DNA of 64,000 nucleotides, taken from assembly GCA_949316495.1 (NCBI GenBank), contig OX439012.1:18900666-18964665 (forward strand), read 5' to 3'. Of the stretch, positions 61,126-64,000 are shown piece after piece; positions within the stretch are counted from its first letter, which is position 1, and each line of letters starts with the position of its first letter. The notes beneath the pieces were generated by a model. It saw only the letters and a program-made list of their open reading frames with translations. It made no database searches and was not told the DNA's origin. The DNA is from Amphiduros pacificus (lineage: Eukaryota > Annelida > Polychaeta > Phyllodocida > Hesionidae). Made by a program: the position numbers and the translations under genes.

Positions 61126-63884
61126 ATGGCTGAAGTACAAATTAACTCATTTAATGTCAATGGTCTGGCTGGGAAAGTTAAACGATGTGCTGTTTTTGGT
61201 AGATTAAAGAAAATGAATTCTATAGTTCTTTTGCAAGAAACACATTCGAGTAAGAAAACTGAACAAGCATAGTCATGTAATGGGGTAATGAAATCATATT
61301 TTGCCATGGTCAAACTAATAGTAAAGGGGAAGCAATCTTACTTCCTGGAAAAATTGCATACAATATTAATGAAGTTGTTAGAGATAATGACGGTAGATTT
61401 TTATTGATTGATATTGATGTTGACAACAATAATTATGTGTAAATGTGTATGCTCCTACTCGGGATCATAAAAGAGAGCTGACAGGTGACTTTAATTTCTA
61501 TCATGATAAAATCTTGGATAAACATCCAAGTATGTCCAGTGATAATGATAATCCAGAATATTGCAATGAAATAGACTCTCTTTTAGAAACCTACCATCTT
61601 GAGGATACCTGGAGAACACAGCATCCATTGTTGAGGAGATACATGTTGTAAATAATGTTGTTAGAGGTAAAGGTCTGTGGAAGTTTAATAACGAACTTCA
61701 ACATGATACTATCTATGTGCAAAAAATTAAAAACATAATTAATGAGTGTGAAAATAAATATGCGAATGCACAAAATAAGAGTCAAAAGTGGGAATTGATA
61801 AAAATGGAAATCAGATCCTTTACAAGACCATACTGTACCAAAAAAAGAAAAGATAGAGATAAGTTGAAATATGATTTGGAAAAATGATTGGCAGAAGTAC
61901 ATGAACTGAAAGATGAGGACAACTGTTACTTGGAGGAATATATTGCAATAAAATCCTAAATTGAAGAAACTGAAAAAATTGAAGCCAAAAGGGTGCATTA
62001 TACGATCAAAGATGAAAAATTGGATGATACATCAGAAGTTTATAATGAAGCAATTGAGTACTTTCTGAAAAACCCAGACATTCCCACAATTTCAGATGGA
62101 GATAAAACATTTTGTGATTCATATATTACAGAAAAAGAAATTCTCTCAAGTTTGAAGCAAACTTTAAAGTAATAAAACACATGCCTCTGATGGGTTGTCT
62201 TTGGAATTTTACAAATTTTTTTGGAGTGATATAAAAAACCTGTTTTTAGACAGTTACAAACACTCTTTTGAAATGGGTATGCTATCAATTGAACAAAGGA
62301 GAGGCGTACATATGCTTATTCCTAAAAAAAAAAAAAGATAGATTATTTCTAAAAAATTGGAGACCGATAAGTTTATTAAATGTCGATTACAAAATTCTTG
62401 CCAAATTGCTTGCCTTCAGATTGAAACAAGTATTGCCCTCTGTTATTCATGATAATCAAACAGGCTATTTGAAAGGTCGTTATATAGGTCAAACATTAGA
62501 CATTGAGGATATTGCCTTTTTTACTGAAGATAAGAATATACCAGGAATTATTTTAACAGTTGATTTGGAGAAAGCATGTGATTCTTTAAACTGGAATTTT
62601 ATTGATAGATCTCTGATTAGATTCAATTTTGGTGAATATTTTAGAAAATGGATCAAAATATTATATTGCAATATAGAATCGACATTAATTAATAATGGAA
62701 ATACTGCACCATATTTTAAAATTGAGAGAGGTATCCATCAAGGATGTCTCTTATCTGCTTATCATTTCATCCTAGCTGAAAAAATGCTGGCAATAAAAAT
62801 TAGAACTGATAAGAAAATTAAAGGTCAAAATTAATGAAGTAGAAATAAAATTGAGTCAATAAGCTGATGACACCAAGTGTTTCCTTTTAGATGATGACTC
62901 ACTGAAACAATGTTTAGATACTTTTTTCATGTTCAGTCAATGTTCAGGATTAAATATAAATATAGATAAAACCAAAGCAAGATATATTGGCAGCCAAAAA
63001 AACAATGACTATTATCCACATGGACTATCATGGATCAAAGATAAGATAGAAACATTGGGGATAAAATGTTGAACTAAACCTAAAGATATAACTTCAACCT
63101 GAATTTTAAGGCAAAAATCCTCACTTTCAAAAGTACTCTCAATATCTGGAAACAGAGACACCTCTATCTTAAAGGTACAGTTACTGTCATTAATAATTTA
63201 GCACTTTCATCTATTATATATGTCTCAATTGTAATTGATACACCAGCTATAGTCATTGATGAAGTGGACGCACACATTCTAGACTTTCTATGGGAAGATA
63301 AAAAACCACTGGTAGCCAAATCTGTCCTGCATAAAAAAATAGAAAGAGGTGGTATAAAGCTTTGTAATTTTAAATTGAAAGTTGATGTTCTGAAATTAGC
63401 ATGGGTAAATAGAATAATGAATGCACATGATGCAGACTGGGTTCAAGCCGTTAAACGCTATTTCCAAACGGAATCTTTTAAAAGATATTTTGCTACGAAA
63501 CAACCGCTGTTGAAAAAAAGGTTTCAGGTTCCAAAATTCTATTATGACATACACAATCTGTGGATGAATCTTTTCTCAAAACCACCTCGCAATGGATTAG
63601 ATATTCAGAGACAATATTTGTGGAACAACAAATTCATCACAGCTAAATACAAAACATTAGTTTGGAAACAGTGGATTGAAGCTGGTGTATTAACTATAAA
63701 TGATTTACTGGATGATGATGGAAGCTTTCTCAGCCACACAAATATTAGCTGTAAATTTGGTATATGGTGTAACTTCCTTGATTTACTATCTCTAAGACAA
63801 TGTATACCACAAGAGTGGAAAAAAACAATTGTTATCAGACTGATTCAAGCATCCAATATCATCATGTCTTACTTTAGAAATTAA
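61126..63884 (+). pseudogene. Tx1/L1-clade LINE ORF2, decayed
   Basis: Starts MAEVQINSFNVNGLAGKVKR, LLQETHSS (endonuclease), with a stop at about 61268. Later pieces: reverse transcriptase at 62268-62834 (NWRPISLLNVDYKILAKLLA, DNQTGYLKGRYIGQT, LTVDLEKACDSLNW, IHQGCLLSAYHFIL); the catalytic box at about 62853 reads stop-ADD where YADD is expected; then the C-terminal domain at 63264-63884 (ILDFLWEDKKPLVAK, GGIKLCNFKLK). Much of the endonuclease (61450-61650) is lost. The element continues to the right edge. Confidence 0.82.
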
Positions 63885-64000
63885 TGGAATGCACAGACAT
63901 GTCAGTGCAATCAAATGCAAAGATCTTTATTGGGAACTTGTCAATGCTACAAATATACACCCTGTATGTAAATCAAAATGGAAATCTGGGTTTCCAGGTT

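Larger units (their letters stand above)
60069..64000 (+). mobile_element. Tx1/L1-clade LINE, incomplete at window edge
   Basis: ORF1 and decayed ORF2 as listed; about 150 bp lie between them. The 3' end and tail are beyond the window. Of a different clade from the I/Nimb-like and CR1/L2-like LINEs here. An A-run of 13 near 62322 breaks the reading just before the reverse transcriptase. Confidence 0.8.

Overview
This is a window of animal nuclear DNA from a repeat-rich genome. It holds spliced exons with GT/AG junctions, several LINE clades, tRNA-derived SINEs, long (TAA)n tracts and LTR-element fossils. The SINE tails and the LINE mix suggest a lophotrochozoan, most likely a mollusc. That is an inference; nothing here names a species.

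Host gene. The minus strand carries the 5' part of one SLC4-family bicarbonate/anion transporter gene, in exons at 47968-48047, 40089-40328, 39650-39776, 38342-38502, 27986-28123 and probably 16900-16952. All five junctions are phase-compatible. The encoded protein is the N-terminal cytoplasmic (band 3) domain; the membrane domain was not found and presumably lies beyond the left edge. The introns are 7.6, 0.3, 1.1, 10.2 and 11 kb, and the long ones are swollen by transposons. A decayed second copy of one exon lies at 27003-27225.

Layout. 1-5330: G-poor plus strand with a few unrecognised minus-strand ORFs. 5345-8934: LTR fossils. 8935-16080: a 7.1-kb non-autonomous DNA transposon (CACTA/EnSpm-like) with an 18-unit array of a 190-bp satellite, inserted in an LTR. 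16385-28123: SINE, SLC4 exon, a full-length I/Nimb-like LINE with a perfect 13-bp target duplication, a CR1-like LINE, L2-like relics, the pseudo-exon, SINE, SLC4 exon. 28846-33510: second, decayed copy of the I/Nimb-like LINE. 33860-38020: relics. 38342-40328: three SLC4 exons. 40766-47953: third copy of the LINE, interrupted by a 1.7-kb solo LTR and a tRNA-SINE. 47968-48047: putative first coding exon. 49240-54393: nest of an L2-like LINE, an LTR fossil and a CR1-like LINE. 55230-59047: second copy of the CACTA-like element, inverted relative to the first, with about 1.2 satellite units. 60069-64000: Tx1/L1-clade LINE running off the edge.

Most unusual: the CACTA-like family. It has 3-bp target duplications, CACTGTG termini, subterminal repeats, clustered perfect AGGTCA-n-TGACCT palindromes (the IR1 nuclear-receptor site form), and an internal sequence that is about one unit in one copy and eighteen in the other. 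It codes for no visible protein.
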